The position numbers and the translations under genes were made by a program. The notes under the pieces were generated by a model, which saw only the letters and a list, made by a program, of their open reading frames with translations, had not been told where the DNA came from and did no database searches. From an uncultured Pelagibacteraceae bacterium (GTDB taxonomy: Bacteria; Pseudomonadota; Alphaproteobacteria; Pelagibacterales; Pelagibacteraceae), in assembly GCA_902576785.1 (NCBI GenBank), contig CACGWC010000006.1, positions 1 through 64,000 on the forward strand: 64,000 bases of DNA, given 5' to 3'. Of this stretch, positions 29,740 to 38,979 are shown piece by piece. How positions within the stretch are numbered: position 1 is the first letter of the stretch; each line of letters starts with the position of its first letter.

Positions 29740-30286
29740 GGCACTTTTAGAAGGACATTTTGTTTTATCTTCAGGTTTACATTCACCTCAGTATGTTCAG
29801 TGTGCTAAATTATTAAGTTATCCAAAAAAATCAGAAGAGTTTTGTAAATCATTAAGCACTAAAATAAAAAAAAAATTCAAAAAAATTGATATAATTTTGT
29901 CACCAGCTATGGGCGGTATTGTAATAGGTTATATTGTTGGAAATTTATTAAATAAGGAAACAATATTTTGTGAGAGAGTTAATGGGAAATTTATTTTAAG
30001 AAGAGGTTTTTCAATTAAAAAAAATTCTAAAGTTTTGATAGTAGAAGACGTAATTACTACAGGTAAGTCAAGTTTAGAATGTGCTCGACTTGTAAAAAAA
30101 TATAAATCAAAAGTAGTTGGATATGCGTGTTTGATTAATAGATCTAGTAAACCAAGTTTAAAAATTAAAGATAAAAATATTGTTTCGCAAATTAAATTAG
30201 AAATACCAACTTATAAAAAAAATGATTTACCAATTGAGTTAAAAAAAATTCCAATTACAAAACCTGGAAGTAGATATTTAAAATGA
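29696..30286 (+). CDS. pyrE: Orotate phosphoribosyltransferase
   Basis: PyrE converts orotate and PRPP to OMP. The 196-aa protein has ALLEGHFVLSSGLHS, LSPAMGGIVIGYIVG and the PRPP loop VLIVEDVITTGKSS. The start MLSLKDSLAVLKK fits the family N-terminus, so the 44-nt overlap with the end of rel, in another frame, appears real. It complements pyrB/pyrX at 10-12 kb but is not linked to them. The 3' end overlaps pdxJ by 4 nt. Confidence 0.93.
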   Translation: MLSLKDSLAVLKKTKALLEGHFVLSSGLHSPQYVQCAKLLSYPKKSEEFCKSLSTKIKKKFKKIDIILSPAMGGIVIGYIVGNLLNKETIFCERVNGKFILRRGFSIKKNSKVLIVEDVITTGKSSLECARLVKKYKSKVVGYACLINRSSKPSLKIKDKNIVSQIKLEIPTYKKNDLPIELKKIPITKPGSRYLK

Positions 30287-31002
30287 AATCTAGACTAGGT
30301 GTTAACGTAGACCATATTGCAACATTAAGAAACGCCAGAGGAGAGGGGCATCCTGATCCTATTTCATATGCAAGACAAGTTATGAATTTCGGTGCAAATT
30401 CTATTACTATTCATTTAAGAGAAGATCGTAGACATATTCGAGATGAAGACGTAGCTATATTTTCAAAAATTAAAAGAGTACCAATAAATTTAGAAATGGC
30501 TGCTAACAATGAAATGCTTAAAATTGCATTAAAATATAAACCTAATTTTGTTTGTATAGTTCCTGAAAAAAGGAATGAAATAACCACCGAAGGAGGTTTA
30601 AATATCACAAAAAATAAAAAAATAATTAAAAAAGTAATTAGTAAATTAAATTCAAAAAAAATTAGAACAAGTCTTTTCATCAATCCAAATATTAAAGATG
30701 TTTTTGCATCAAAAGAATTAAATGCGAAATGTGTGGAACTTCATACAGGAAAATTTGCTTTAAAAGTTAAAAATAACAAAAATTATTTAGCCGAGTTCAA
30801 AAAAATAAAAAATTGTGCCACGTTAGCAAAAAAACTAGGAATGGAAGTTCATGCAGGTCATGGCCTAGATTATAAATCAACTAAAATTTTAAGAAAGATT
30901 AAATCTATAGAGGAATTTAATATTGGGCATTTTATAATTGGAGAGGCTATCATGTTTGGTATGAAAAAAGTAATCACTAATTTTAGAAAAATATTAAACT
31001 AA
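30283..31002 (+). CDS. pdxJ: Pyridoxine 5'-phosphate synthase
   Basis: PdxJ closes the pyridine ring of vitamin B6 from 1-deoxyxylulose-5-phosphate and an aminoacetone phosphate. The 239-aa barrel shows RLGVNVDHIATLRNARGEG, SITIHLREDRRHIRDEDV, the KCVELHTGKFA segment, and MEVHAGHGLDY. All family landmarks are present. It overlaps pyrE by 4 nt and acpS by 1 nt. The pdxJ-acpS-lepB-rnc order is classical in proteobacteria. Confidence 0.96.
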   Translation: MKSRLGVNVDHIATLRNARGEGHPDPISYARQVMNFGANSITIHLREDRRHIRDEDVAIFSKIKRVPINLEMAANNEMLKIALKYKPNFVCIVPEKRNEITTEGGLNITKNKKIIKKVISKLNSKKIRTSLFINPNIKDVFASKELNAKCVELHTGKFALKVKNNKNYLAEFKKIKNCATLAKKLGMEVHAGHGLDYKSTKILRKIKSIEEFNIGHFIIGEAIMFGMKKVITNFRKILN

Positions 31003-31388
31003 TGATAATTGGTAACGGTGTTGATATTATTGATAATAAAAGAATAGAAAAATCCCTAAAAATTAAAGGTTTTAAAAAAAGACTCTTTACATTAAATGAA
31101 ATTAAACAATCAAAAAAATACAGAAATAAAACGAATTACTTTGCAAAAAGATTTGCTGCTAAAGAAGCTTTTGTTAAATCAATAGGCACAGGCTTTAGAG
31201 ATAATATTAATTTTAATGATATTGAAATATACAATAATAAGAAAGGATCACCTAAAATTAAAATTTCGCAGAAAATACAATATATATTAAAAAAAAAATT
31301 TAAATTAAAGAATTACGATATACATCTTTCACTTTCAGATGAAAAAAACCACTCAATTGCATTTGTTATATTGAATAGAAAAAAATGA
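31002..31388 (+). CDS. acpS: Holo-[acyl-carrier-protein] synthase
   Basis: AcpS transfers 4'-phosphopantetheine from CoA to acyl carrier protein. The 128-aa protein has IIGNGVDIIDNKRIEKSL with the Mg2+-binding Asp and FAKRFAAKEAFVKSIGTG, the second signature with the Glu. ATG 31002 shares a base with the pdxJ stop; the end overlaps lepB by 4 nt. Length is normal. Confidence 0.95.
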   Translation: MIIGNGVDIIDNKRIEKSLKIKGFKKRLFTLNEIKQSKKYRNKTNYFAKRFAAKEAFVKSIGTGFRDNINFNDIEIYNNKKGSPKIKISQKIQYILKKKFKLKNYDIHLSLSDEKNHSIAFVILNRKK

Positions 31389-32113
31389 AAAATTTCATAA
31401 TTGATAATACTAAAACATTATTTTATGCATTAATGATTGCAGTATTTATAAGATCAATATTAATCCAGCCATTTTATATACCATCATCATCAATGGAAAC
31501 TAATTTGCTTGTGGGTGACAGATTATTTGTTACAAAATTTTCTTACGGATATAGTAAACATTCATTTCCTTTTAGTCCTCCTATTTTTAAAGGACGTATA
31601 TTAAATAAAAACCCTAAAAGAGGAGATGTTATAGTTTTTAAAACACCTGCTGATAATCGTACAGATTATATTAAAAGATTGATTGGTTTACCAGGTGATA
31701 CAATACAATTTATTGATGGTGATTTATATATAAATTCTAATCAAGTATTAAAAACAATTAAAAGCAAAAATGATAAGTTATATTGTGGATCATCCCAAAT
31801 TGATGTCAATATATTTGAAGAAAAACTTCCAAATGGAAAAAGTTATTTAGCTGCATATAGAACCGATGTAACTTTTTCTAATTCTGATAAATACATTGTT
31901 CCTGAAAATCACTTTTTTTTCTTAGGTGACAATAGGGATTGTTCTAAAGACAGCAGATTTCTATCTGAGGTTGGTTATGTTAATCAAAATAATTTAGTTG
32001 GAAAAGCACAAATTTTATTTTTTTCATCTAATCCAAGGAAAGGAAGTATCTTTAACATTTTCAAATGGAATGAAATAGTTCGATTTGAAAGATTTTTTAA
32101 TAAAATAATTTAA
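31385..32113 (+). CDS. lepB: Signal peptidase I
   Basis: LepB cleaves signal peptides of exported proteins at the outer face of the inner membrane. The 242-aa protein has one N-terminal membrane helix (about residues 11-30), the catalytic Ser36 in IPSSSMETNLLVGD, the Lys general base in DYIKRLIGLPGD, and the C-terminal FFLGDNRDCSKDSR box. It lies between acpS and rnc, the usual setting. Confidence 0.96.
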   Translation: MKNFIIDNTKTLFYALMIAVFIRSILIQPFYIPSSSMETNLLVGDRLFVTKFSYGYSKHSFPFSPPIFKGRILNKNPKRGDVIVFKTPADNRTDYIKRLIGLPGDTIQFIDGDLYINSNQVLKTIKSKNDKLYCGSSQIDVNIFEEKLPNGKSYLAAYRTDVTFSNSDKYIVPENHFFFLGDNRDCSKDSRFLSEVGYVNQNNLVGKAQILFFSSNPRKGSIFNIFKWNEIVRFERFFNKII

Positions 32114-32117
32114 ATAA

Positions 32118-32780
32118 ATGAAGTTAAACAAACTACAAAAGAAAATAGGTATTAGCTTTAAAGATGATAAACTATTGATACAAGCCTTAACACACAAAAG
32201 TTTTGATACAAAAAATAATTATGAAAAACTAGAATTTTTAGGTGATAGAGTTTTAGGGTTTGTTATATCAAAGAAACTTTTAGAATTATATCCAAATGAA
32301 AAAGTAGGTATGATTGATAAAAAACTTGCAAATTTAGTTAATAAAAATAAGTGTTTTGAAATTGGCAAGGAATTAGAATTGGATAATTATATTTTAACAG
32401 GAAACACAGAAAAGACAAAAAAAGTCAATATTGAAAAAAAAATTATATCTGATTGTTGTGAGTCTTTGATTGGAGCAATTTATATAGATAGAGGTTTTGA
32501 GGTTTCGTCAAAATTTATATTAAATTATTGGAAAAATTATTTAAATTTATCAGATATTACTGTAATTGACTCCAAAACAAGATTACAAGAATATTCATTA
32601 AAAAAATTTAAAGCATTGCCAATATATAAACTCATTTCTAATACAGGACCAAGACATAAACCAAATTTTAAAATTAGTGTAAAAATTAAGGATAGCAAAA
32701 TAGTTATCGCTGATGGTAGTTCAAAAAAAAATGCAGAACAAGCCGCAGCTATGAAACTTTTAGAAACTATTAAAATATAA
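32118..32780 (+). CDS. rnc: Ribonuclease III
   Basis: RNase III cuts double-stranded RNA, including rRNA precursors. The 220-aa protein has the signature NYEKLEFLGDRVLG at residues 34-47, the second acidic cluster SDCCESLIGAIYIDRG, and a C-terminal dsRNA-binding domain (about 150-220, KTRLQEYSLKKF and KNAEQAAAMKLLE). The recO ATG shares its last base. The GTPase gene era, normally next in most proteobacteria, is missing from this position. Confidence 0.96.
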   Translation: MKLNKLQKKIGISFKDDKLLIQALTHKSFDTKNNYEKLEFLGDRVLGFVISKKLLELYPNEKVGMIDKKLANLVNKNKCFEIGKELELDNYILTGNTEKTKKVNIEKKIISDCCESLIGAIYIDRGFEVSSKFILNYWKNYLNLSDITVIDSKTRLQEYSLKKFKALPIYKLISNTGPRHKPNFKISVKIKDSKIVIADGSSKKNAEQAAAMKLLETIKI

Positions 32781-33460
32781 TGAATTGGCAAGATAAAGGT
32801 TACTTACTTTCAAAAAATAAATATAATGAAAATTCTGTAATATCTGAATTTTATACTGAAGATCACGGAAAAATTTCAGGAATTATTTTTGGAGGGACTT
32901 CAAAAAAAATAAAAAACTACTTATTCGAGGGTAATAAATTGCATATAAATTATAATTCAAAATCTCAATCAAAAATTGGTTCTTTAAAAGTTGAAATTGA
33001 TGAATTTAAAACTCCTTACTTTTTAGAAGATAAGCAAAAACTCCTATGTATAATTTATACAATGAATTTGATTAAAATTTTAACAGTAGAGAACGAAAAA
33101 AATAGAGAGATTTATTACTTAATTGATAATTATTTTGAGATATTAAAAGATGAAGAGTGGCTTTCAAAGTTTGTAAATTGGGAGTTAAACTTTTATAAAT
33201 TAATTGGATATGACATAGACTTTAGTGATTATGTAGAAAAAGTTTCTGAAGATAATAAAATTAATTATAAATTAAAAAATTCTGGCAAAATCATTCCAAA
33301 TTTTTTAGTAAATAAAGATGAAGAAGATATAAGCTTTGAAGATACTTTTGATGCTTTAAAAATTGTAGGAGATTTTTTAGATAAAACAATAGTTAAACCG
33401 AACAATCTTAATTTTCCCAAAACAAGATTTAATTTTCAAAATTCTTTAAAATTGATCTAG
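32780..33460 (+). CDS. recO: DNA repair protein RecO
   Basis: RecO loads RecA on single-stranded DNA with RecR. The 226-aa protein starts with an OB-fold (WQDKGYLLSKNKYNENSVIS, FYTEDHGKISGIIFGG) followed by a helical region with FVNWELNFYKLIGYDIDF. No zinc-binding cysteine cluster is seen in the C-terminal part, which several RecO branches lack. It directly follows rnc by a one-base overlap. Its 3' end overlaps hemB by 15 nt. Confidence 0.88.
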   Translation: MNWQDKGYLLSKNKYNENSVISEFYTEDHGKISGIIFGGTSKKIKNYLFEGNKLHINYNSKSQSKIGSLKVEIDEFKTPYFLEDKQKLLCIIYTMNLIKILTVENEKNREIYYLIDNYFEILKDEEWLSKFVNWELNFYKLIGYDIDFSDYVEKVSEDNKINYKLKNSGKIIPNFLVNKDEEDISFEDTFDALKIVGDFLDKTIVKPNNLNFPKTRFNFQNSLKLI

Positions 33461-34438
33461 TTTTATTTGATCAGCAAAATAGGTTATAATTGCACTTGCT
33501 CCAGCTCTTTTAAAGGAAACTAGACTTTCATATATCGATTTTTTATCTAATATACTCTTTGAAATTGCATTTTGTATGAGACTATATTCTCCTGATACCT
33601 GGTATGCAATAACTGGAATTTTAAAATTATTCTTAACTTCCCTAATTATATCAAGATAAGGCATCCCTGGTTTTACTATAATCATGTCTGCACCTTCTTT
33701 TATATCTAATGCAACTTCTCTTAATGATTCATAATTATTTTTAAAATCCATTTGATAAGTTTTTTTGTCTCCTTTTAAGAGACTTCTTGATCCAACAGCA
33801 TTTCTGAATGGGCCATAAAAACTTGATGCATACTTAACAGCATATGATAAAATTTGAACATCTTTTAGATTATTCTTATCTAAAGCTTTACGAATTTTTA
33901 AAACTCTACCATCCATCATATCTGATGGTGCAATCACATCACAACCCATTTTTGCTTGCAATATTGATTGTTTAATCAAGATTTCTAATGTTTCATCATT
34001 TAGAATTTCGTTTTTTTTTATTATTCCATCATGGCCATGTGATGTATATGGATCTAATGCAACATCACACATTATTCCAATTTCGTTCTTATAATTTTTT
34101 TTGATGAATTTTATTGCTTGGCAAACTAAATTATTTTCATTTAATGCTTCATTTCCATATTCATCTCTTTTTCTTGGATTTGTATAAGGGAATAAAGCCA
34201 CCATTGGTATTCCCAATTTTAGTGCTTTATCAACTACACTTTTTAATTTATCAATAGAATATCTAAAAACATTTGGCATTGAATTAATTGGAACTTTTTT
34301 TGCTTTTCCTTCAGTAAGAAAAATAGGTAAAATAAAATCATTGTATGATAGATCATTATCTTGAACTAATCTTCTAGACCAACTGAATTTTCTTGATCTT
34401 CTCAATCTTAAATTAGGATAGCTACCTGTGATAATCAT
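33446..34438 (-). CDS. hemB: Delta-aminolevulinic acid dehydratase (porphobilinogen synthase)
   Basis: HemB condenses two aminolevulinates to porphobilinogen for haem. The 330-aa barrel has LRRSRKFSWSRRLVQDNDL, VALFPYTNPRKRDEYG, MCDVALDPYTSHGHDGI, the first Schiff-base Lys region RSLLKGDKKTYQMD, and MIIVKPGMPYLDII with the active Lys. The zinc-type triple-cysteine site is replaced (DVALDPYTSHGHDG), as in Mg-dependent forms. I chose ATG 34438 over an in-frame TTG two codons upstream. Confidence 0.95.
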   Translation of the reverse strand: MIITGSYPNLRLRRSRKFSWSRRLVQDNDLSYNDFILPIFLTEGKAKKVPINSMPNVFRYSIDKLKSVVDKALKLGIPMVALFPYTNPRKRDEYGNEALNENNLVCQAIKFIKKNYKNEIGIMCDVALDPYTSHGHDGIIKKNEILNDETLEILIKQSILQAKMGCDVIAPSDMMDGRVLKIRKALDKNNLKDVQILSYAVKYASSFYGPFRNAVGSRSLLKGDKKTYQMDFKNNYESLREVALDIKEGADMIIVKPGMPYLDIIREVKNNFKIPVIAYQVSGEYSLIQNAISKSILDKKSIYESLVSFKRAGASAIITYFADQIKLDQF

Positions 34439-34478
34439 TATCAATTAATTTTTTTGATGCGACAATAGTAATATTTAA

Positions 34479-34484
34479 TATAAT
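34479..34484 (+). promoter_or_regulatory. Probable -10 box upstream of the 2OG oxygenase operon
   Basis: A perfect TATAAT lies 25 nt before the ATG at 34509 in the 70-nt divergent region between hemB and the oxygenase gene. A TTGATG at 34454-34459 could be the -35 box, but the 19-nt spacing is long. The ten-gene run to thiL may start here. Confidence 0.45.
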
Positions 34485-34508
34485 AGTCTATAAGATAGTA
34501 GAGCACCG

Positions 34509-35099
34509 ATGTCACAATTATTCAATGATTTTCAAAAACAAGACGTAAAATTTGATATCATAAAATTAAAACAAGCTTGCGATGAAGTATTAAAAATAAA
34601 AGGTTTTGATACAAGTCTTGGAATACCTCACTTCGCTGGTATACCTTTAAATCAAATTCCAGGTGATCCAGATTCTGTTAAAGGAAATAATGTAAGAGGC
34701 ATTTATTGGACTAAGCCAGATAGTACAGGTGTTGAGGTACAGAGGGAAAGTAAAATTGATGAACATAAATATACAGAATTTGTTGACGATTTTAAAAATA
34801 CTTATTTCAAAGAAGTTTATGATCAATTAACAAAAAAGTTTAAATTAGGTAGGATGAGACTTCTTCTTAAAGAGCCAAGATCAACATTGAGTTGGCATAG
34901 AGATCCTGAGCCAAGGCTTCATATACCAATATACACAAATCCCGGAGCAATAATGGTCGTTGATAATGTTGCAAAACATATGCCAGCAGATGGCTCTGTT
35001 TGGATTACTAATAATACTAAATATCACAATGCATTTAATGGGGGTGAAGAAAATAGAGTTCACCTTGTTGCTTGTGTTTTAAATTACAAATTTAATTAA
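34509..35099 (+). CDS. Aspartyl/asparaginyl beta-hydroxylase-like Fe(II)/2-oxoglutarate oxygenase
   Basis: The 196-aa protein has the double-stranded beta-helix signature of 2OG oxygenases. His130 and Asp132 in SWHRDPEPRLHIPI and His173 in KYHNAFNGG would bind iron, and Arg183 in ENRVHLV would hold 2-oxoglutarate. This resembles the aspartyl/asparaginyl hydroxylase fold, not the JmjC or PHYH groups. The substrate is unknown. It heads a run with rpiB, one nt downstream, and glyA; no functional link is evident. Confidence 0.78.
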   Translation: MSQLFNDFQKQDVKFDIIKLKQACDEVLKIKGFDTSLGIPHFAGIPLNQIPGDPDSVKGNNVRGIYWTKPDSTGVEVQRESKIDEHKYTEFVDDFKNTYFKEVYDQLTKKFKLGRMRLLLKEPRSTLSWHRDPEPRLHIPIYTNPGAIMVVDNVAKHMPADGSVWITNNTKYHNAFNGGEENRVHLVACVLNYKFN

Positions 35100-35100
35100 A

Positions 35101-35526
35101 TTGAAAAAAATTTTTATTGCTTCAGATCATGGTGGATTTAATTTAAAAAAGAATATTTTAAAATACTTTAATAAAAATTATCCAATAAAAGATCTGGGAC
35201 CAAAACAAAATAAGAAGTCCGTTGATTACCCTGATTTTGCTCACAAACTTTGTAAACAAGTGGCGAAAAATAAGAATCATGTAGGAATACTTGTTTGTGG
35301 TTCAGGAGTAGGAATGTCTATTGCTGCAAACAAAAATAAGGGAATACGCGCAGCTTTATGCTATTCAGTAAAAAATGCCAAATTATCGCGATTGCATAAT
35401 GATGCAAATGTTATAACATTAGGAGAAAGGCTTATTAAAAAAACAGTTGCCTTAAAATGTGTTGAGAGCTTTCTAAAAACCGAGTTTGAAGGCGGTAGAC
35501 ATATAAAAAGAATTAAAAAAATATAG
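35101..35526 (+). CDS. rpiB: Ribose-5-phosphate isomerase B
   Basis: RpiB interconverts ribose-5-phosphate and ribulose-5-phosphate. The 141-aa protein starts KKIFIASDHGGFNLKK, the family N-terminus, immediately after a TTG at 35101. No ATG is available before the conserved part, so a TTG start is needed. The catalytic Cys is in GILVCGSGVGMSIAANK. The start lies one base after the oxygenase stop. rpiB before glyA is a common alphaproteobacterial order. Confidence 0.93.
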   Translation: MKKIFIASDHGGFNLKKNILKYFNKNYPIKDLGPKQNKKSVDYPDFAHKLCKQVAKNKNHVGILVCGSGVGMSIAANKNKGIRAALCYSVKNAKLSRLHNDANVITLGERLIKKTVALKCVESFLKTEFEGGRHIKRIKKI

Positions 35527-35534
35527 GTAAATAA

Positions 35535-36845
35535 ATGTCTAGTGAAAAAAAATATTTAAATACACAATATGAAAACTTTTTTGAAAAAAAATTGTCTGAA
35601 GCTGATCCAGAAATATTTGATGCAGTAAATAAAGAATTAATCAGACAGCAAAACCATATCGAATTAATCGCATCTGAAAACATCGTTTCACAAGCTGTTT
35701 TAGAAGCACAAGGTTCTGTACTAACAAATAAGTATGCTGAAGGTTACCCAGGTAAAAGATATTATAACGGTTGTGAACATGTTGATGTTGCCGAGTCGCT
35801 TGCTAACGATAGGTTAAAAAAACTCTTTAATTGTAAATTTGCGAATTCTCAACCTCATTCCGGTGCTCAGGCTAATGGAGCGGTTTTTTTAGCTTTATTA
35901 AAGCCAGGTGACACATTTATGGGAATGAGTTTAAATTCTGGAGGCCACATTACTCATGGTCTTAAAATTGCAATGTCAGGCAAATGGTTTAATGCAATAA
36001 GTTACGATGTGGACAAAACATCTGAATTAATCGATTATGACGAAGTTGAAAGATTAGCAATTGAAAATAATCCTAAACTTATAATTGCTGGAGGTAGCGC
36101 ATATTCTAGGGTGATTGATTTTAAAAGATTTAGAGAAATTGCTGATAAGGTTGGAGCATTCTTTATGGTAGATATGGCTCACTTTTCAGGTCTTGTTGCT
36201 GGTAAAGGTTATCCAAATCCTGTTGATCATGCTCATGTCGTTACATCAACAACTCATAAAGTTTTTAGAAGCGCCAGAGGTGGAATTATTTTAACAAATC
36301 ACGAAGATATTTATAAAAAAATTAATACAGCTGTATTTCCTGGTTATCAGGGTGGCCCTCTGATGCATATAATAGCAGCAAAAGCAGTTGGATTTAAAGA
36401 GGCATTAGAACCTTCTTTCAAAGAATATATATCTAATGTTTTAGCTAATGCAAAAATACTTGCAGAAACATTAAAAACAAATGGATTTAAGATTTATTCT
36501 GGAGGAACTGATACTCATTTAATGTTGGTAGATTTAAGACCTTTTGGTGTTAAAGGTAATGCTGCAGCTGAAAGTTTATCACGTGCTAATATAACGTGTA
36601 ATAAAAATGGAATTCCATTTGATACAGAAAGTCCAATGGTAACGTCAGGTATAAGACTAGGTTCTCAGGCAGCAACTACTCGAGGATTTGGTTTAAATGA
36701 ATTTAAAATAGTTGGTGAGTTAATTACTAAAGTAATTAAAGGTTTGTCATCCAACCCTGATGATAATACTAAAATAGAAGACGAAGTAAGAAAAGAAGTT
36801 GTTGATTTATGTTCAAATTTCCCAATTTATAAGAATTTGGGATAA
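35535..36845 (+). CDS. glyA: Serine hydroxymethyltransferase
   Basis: GlyA is a PLP enzyme converting serine and glycine with tetrahydrofolate; here it could use the glycine and methylene-THF made by sarcosine oxidase. The 436-aa protein has [35 protein letters not shown], and the PLP lysine in [16 protein letters not shown]. The segment after the lysine reads KVFRSARGG where most family members have KTLRGPRGG, a modest substitution. It is 8 nt after rpiB and 6 nt before nrdR. Confidence 0.95.
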   Translation: MSSEKKYLNTQYENFFEKKLSEADPEIFDAVNKELIRQQNHIELIASENIVSQAVLEAQGSVLTNKYAEGYPGKRYYNGCEHVDVAESLANDRLKKLFNCKFANSQPHSGAQANGAVFLALLKPGDTFMGMSLNSGGHITHGLKIAMSGKWFNAISYDVDKTSELIDYDEVERLAIENNPKLIIAGGSAYSRVIDFKRFREIADKVGAFFMVDMAHFSGLVAGKGYPNPVDHAHVVTSTTHKVFRSARGGIILTNHEDIYKKINTAVFPGYQGGPLMHIIAAKAVGFKEALEPSFKEYISNVLANAKILAETLKTNGFKIYSGGTDTHLMLVDLRPFGVKGNAAAESLSRANITCNKNGIPFDTESPMVTSGIRLGSQAATTRGFGLNEFKIVGELITKVIKGLSSNPDDNTKIEDEVRKEVVDLCSNFPIYKNLG

Positions 36846-36851
36846 TGAATT

Positions 36852-37310
36852 ATGATTTGTCCCTGTGATAAAAAAGGTGAAACTTCAGTTGTAGATTCTA
36901 GACCTACTGAAGATGGAACAGCTATAAGAAGAAGGAGGCTTTGTAGCTGTGGTCAAAGATTTACTACATTTGAAAGAGTTCAATTTCGTGAGCTAACAAT
37001 TGTAAAAAAAAATGGAAGAAAATCTCCATTTGATAGAGATAAATTGTCTAAATCCATTTATGTAGCTCTAAAAAAAAGACCTCTTGATACTGAAACAGTA
37101 GAAAAATTTATTTCTAAAATTTCTCGATCATTAGAAGAATTTGGTCAAAGTGAAATTTCTTCGAACACAATAGGCACAATGGTAATGGACGGATTAAAAG
37201 AATTGGACCCAGTTGCTTATGTAAGATTTGCATCAGTATATAGAAATTTTAGAGAAGAAAAAGACTTCGTTCAATTTGTTGATAAAATCGATGTCTTTAA
37301 GAAAAGATAA
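36852..37310 (+). CDS. nrdR: Transcriptional repressor NrdR with unusual C-x-C zinc knuckles
   Basis: NrdR represses ribonucleotide reductase genes via a zinc ribbon and an ATP-cone. The 152-aa protein has [30 protein letters not shown] and an ATP-cone starting [15 protein letters not shown]. The zinc ribbon differs from the family pattern: the usual CPxC is CPC (Cys3, Cys5) and the usual CxxC is CSC (Cys31, Cys33). Both pairs are one residue closer. The raw codons confirm it. It is followed by ribD with a 20-nt overlap, the common nrdR-rib arrangement. Confidence 0.92.
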   Translation: MICPCDKKGETSVVDSRPTEDGTAIRRRRLCSCGQRFTTFERVQFRELTIVKKNGRKSPFDRDKLSKSIYVALKKRPLDTETVEKFISKISRSLEEFGQSEISSNTIGTMVMDGLKELDPVAYVRFASVYRNFREEKDFVQFVDKIDVFKKR

Positions 37311-38385
37311 ATCATCAGAAAAAAATAAAGCATTCATGAGATTGGCACTAGAACTTGCCAATCAAAATAAAGGGTTAACAGGACTAAATCCATCGGTTGG
37401 ATGTGTAGTAACCCATAAAGATGAAATCATTTCTTACGGAAAGACAGATATTAATGGCAGACCTCATGCTGAAGTAGCTGCCTTAAAAAATAATAAAATA
37501 AATTTCAAAAATTCAAATATGTATGTAACATTAGAACCCTGTATTCATTATGGAAAAACACCACCTTGTACAAACATTATTATAAAAAAAAAGATTAAAT
37601 TAGTTAATTATTCCATTGAAGATTTTGATAAACGAACAGCAAAAAAAACAAAAGGTGTTTTAAAAAAAAATAATATTATGGCTAAAATTGGTTTAATTAA
37701 AAATGAGGCAAATCAATTTTATAAAGATTATAAATTTTCAAAATTTAATGATATTCCATACGTTACTGGAAAATTAGCTGTTTCTAAGAATAATAAAATT
37801 TATTTATTTAAAAAAAAAATTACAAATGAACATTCTCATAAAGTGTCTCATTTATTAAGATATAGAAATCAAGCAATTTTAACATCTTATAAAACTATTA
37901 ACTCTGACAATCCTAATTTAAATTGTAGAATTCAAGGTTTAGAAAAGTTTTCACCAGTAAAATTTATCATCGATAAAGATTTAAAGACTAAAATAAATTC
38001 TAAAGTATTAAAACCTAGCTCAAATAAAACTTATATTTTTCATAATAAAAAAGATAAAAATATTATTAATAAATTTAAGAATAAAAATGCAAAACTTATT
38101 TTTATGAAAATAGAAAATAATAGTTTTGATTTAAATACAATTTTAAAAAAAATATACTCATTAGGTTATGCAAATTTATTACTTGAGTCGGGTCCAAATC
38201 TTTTAAAATCTTTTTTAAGCAACAATTTAATAAATGATTTTTATTTATTCAAAGCTGATTGTAAAATTAATTTAAAAAATTCAGTTGCTTTGAATTCTTT
38301 TATTGATTTATTGTCTAAAAAATTTAAAAAAAGATCGCAAATTAATACTTTTTTAGATAAAGAAAAACTTTTTAGGTATCATTAA
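37291..38385 (+). CDS. ribD: Bifunctional riboflavin deaminase/reductase RibD
   Basis: RibD deaminates then reduces the pyrimidine intermediate of riboflavin synthesis. The 364-aa protein has an N-terminal deaminase with the zinc site HAE at 59-61 and [11 protein letters not shown] (Cys84, Cys93), and a C-terminal reductase domain (about 150-364) with [14 protein letters not shown] chose ATG 37291, which overlaps nrdR by 20 nt. A longer frame from 37228 lies wholly inside nrdR. It is the first gene of the rib cluster. Confidence 0.93.
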   Translation: MSLRKDKSSEKNKAFMRLALELANQNKGLTGLNPSVGCVVTHKDEIISYGKTDINGRPHAEVAALKNNKINFKNSNMYVTLEPCIHYGKTPPCTNIIIKKKIKLVNYSIEDFDKRTAKKTKGVLKKNNIMAKIGLIKNEANQFYKDYKFSKFNDIPYVTGKLAVSKNNKIYLFKKKITNEHSHKVSHLLRYRNQAILTSYKTINSDNPNLNCRIQGLEKFSPVKFIIDKDLKTKINSKVLKPSSNKTYIFHNKKDKNIINKFKNKNAKLIFMKIENNSFDLNTILKKIYSLGYANLLLESGPNLLKSFLSNNLINDFYLFKADCKINLKNSVALNSFIDLLSKKFKKRSQINTFLDKEKLFRYH

Positions 38386-38979
38386 ATGTTTAATGGAATC
38401 ATTTTTAATAAAGGTAAAATTACAAATATTACCAAAAGAGCCAAAGGAATAAACGTCTTTATCAAGTCAAAATTAAAATTATCTAATAAGCAATTAGGAA
38501 TATCTATTTCTTGTGATGGTGTCTGCTTAACATTAATATCATATAAAAAAGGTATATCTGAATTTTATTTATCAAATGAAACTATTAGAAAATCGAAATT
38601 TAAGAAATCTAATGTTGGTGATTATGTTAATTTAGAACTACCTTTAAAGTATGGACAAAATATTTCAGGTCATATTTGTCAAGGTCATGTTGATACAGTA
38701 AGCAAAGTTACAAATTTAACAAATGTAGATAAATCTACAATTTACGAATTTAGTATTGATAAAAAATTTTATAAATTTTTAGTTGAGAAAGCATCAATTC
38801 TGATAAATGGTGTATCTTTAACTATAGCCAAGATTAAGAAGAATAAATTTGAAATTTGGGTTATTCCACATACATTAAAACTCACAAATTTAGCAAACAT
38901 TAAAAAAAATGATTTAGTTAATATTGAAATTGATATTTTGTCTAAATATGTAAAAAAATTTATTAATGATAAAAAATAA
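38386..38979 (+). CDS. ribE: Riboflavin synthase alpha subunit
   Basis: This enzyme dismutates two lumazines into riboflavin. The 197-aa protein starts MFNGIIFNKGKI and has two similar lumazine-binding halves: ISCDGVCLTLISY and ISGHICQGHVDTV in the first, SILINGVSLTIAKI in the second. The ATG directly follows the ribD stop. Its end overlaps ribBX by 14 nt. Confidence 0.93.
   Translation: MFNGIIFNKGKITNITKRAKGINVFIKSKLKLSNKQLGISISCDGVCLTLISYKKGISEFYLSNETIRKSKFKKSNVGDYVNLELPLKYGQNISGHICQGHVDTVSKVTNLTNVDKSTIYEFSIDKKFYKFLVEKASILINGVSLTIAKIKKNKFEIWVIPHTLKLTNLANIKKNDLVNIEIDILSKYVKKFINDKK

Noticed and set aside
35527-35534. Glycine riboswitch before glyA
   Set aside because: Only 8 nt separate rpiB and glyA, so no aptamer can fit.
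37228-37290. Longer RibD start
   Set aside because: It would place 21 extra residues inside nrdR with no family match; ATG 37291 is preferred.
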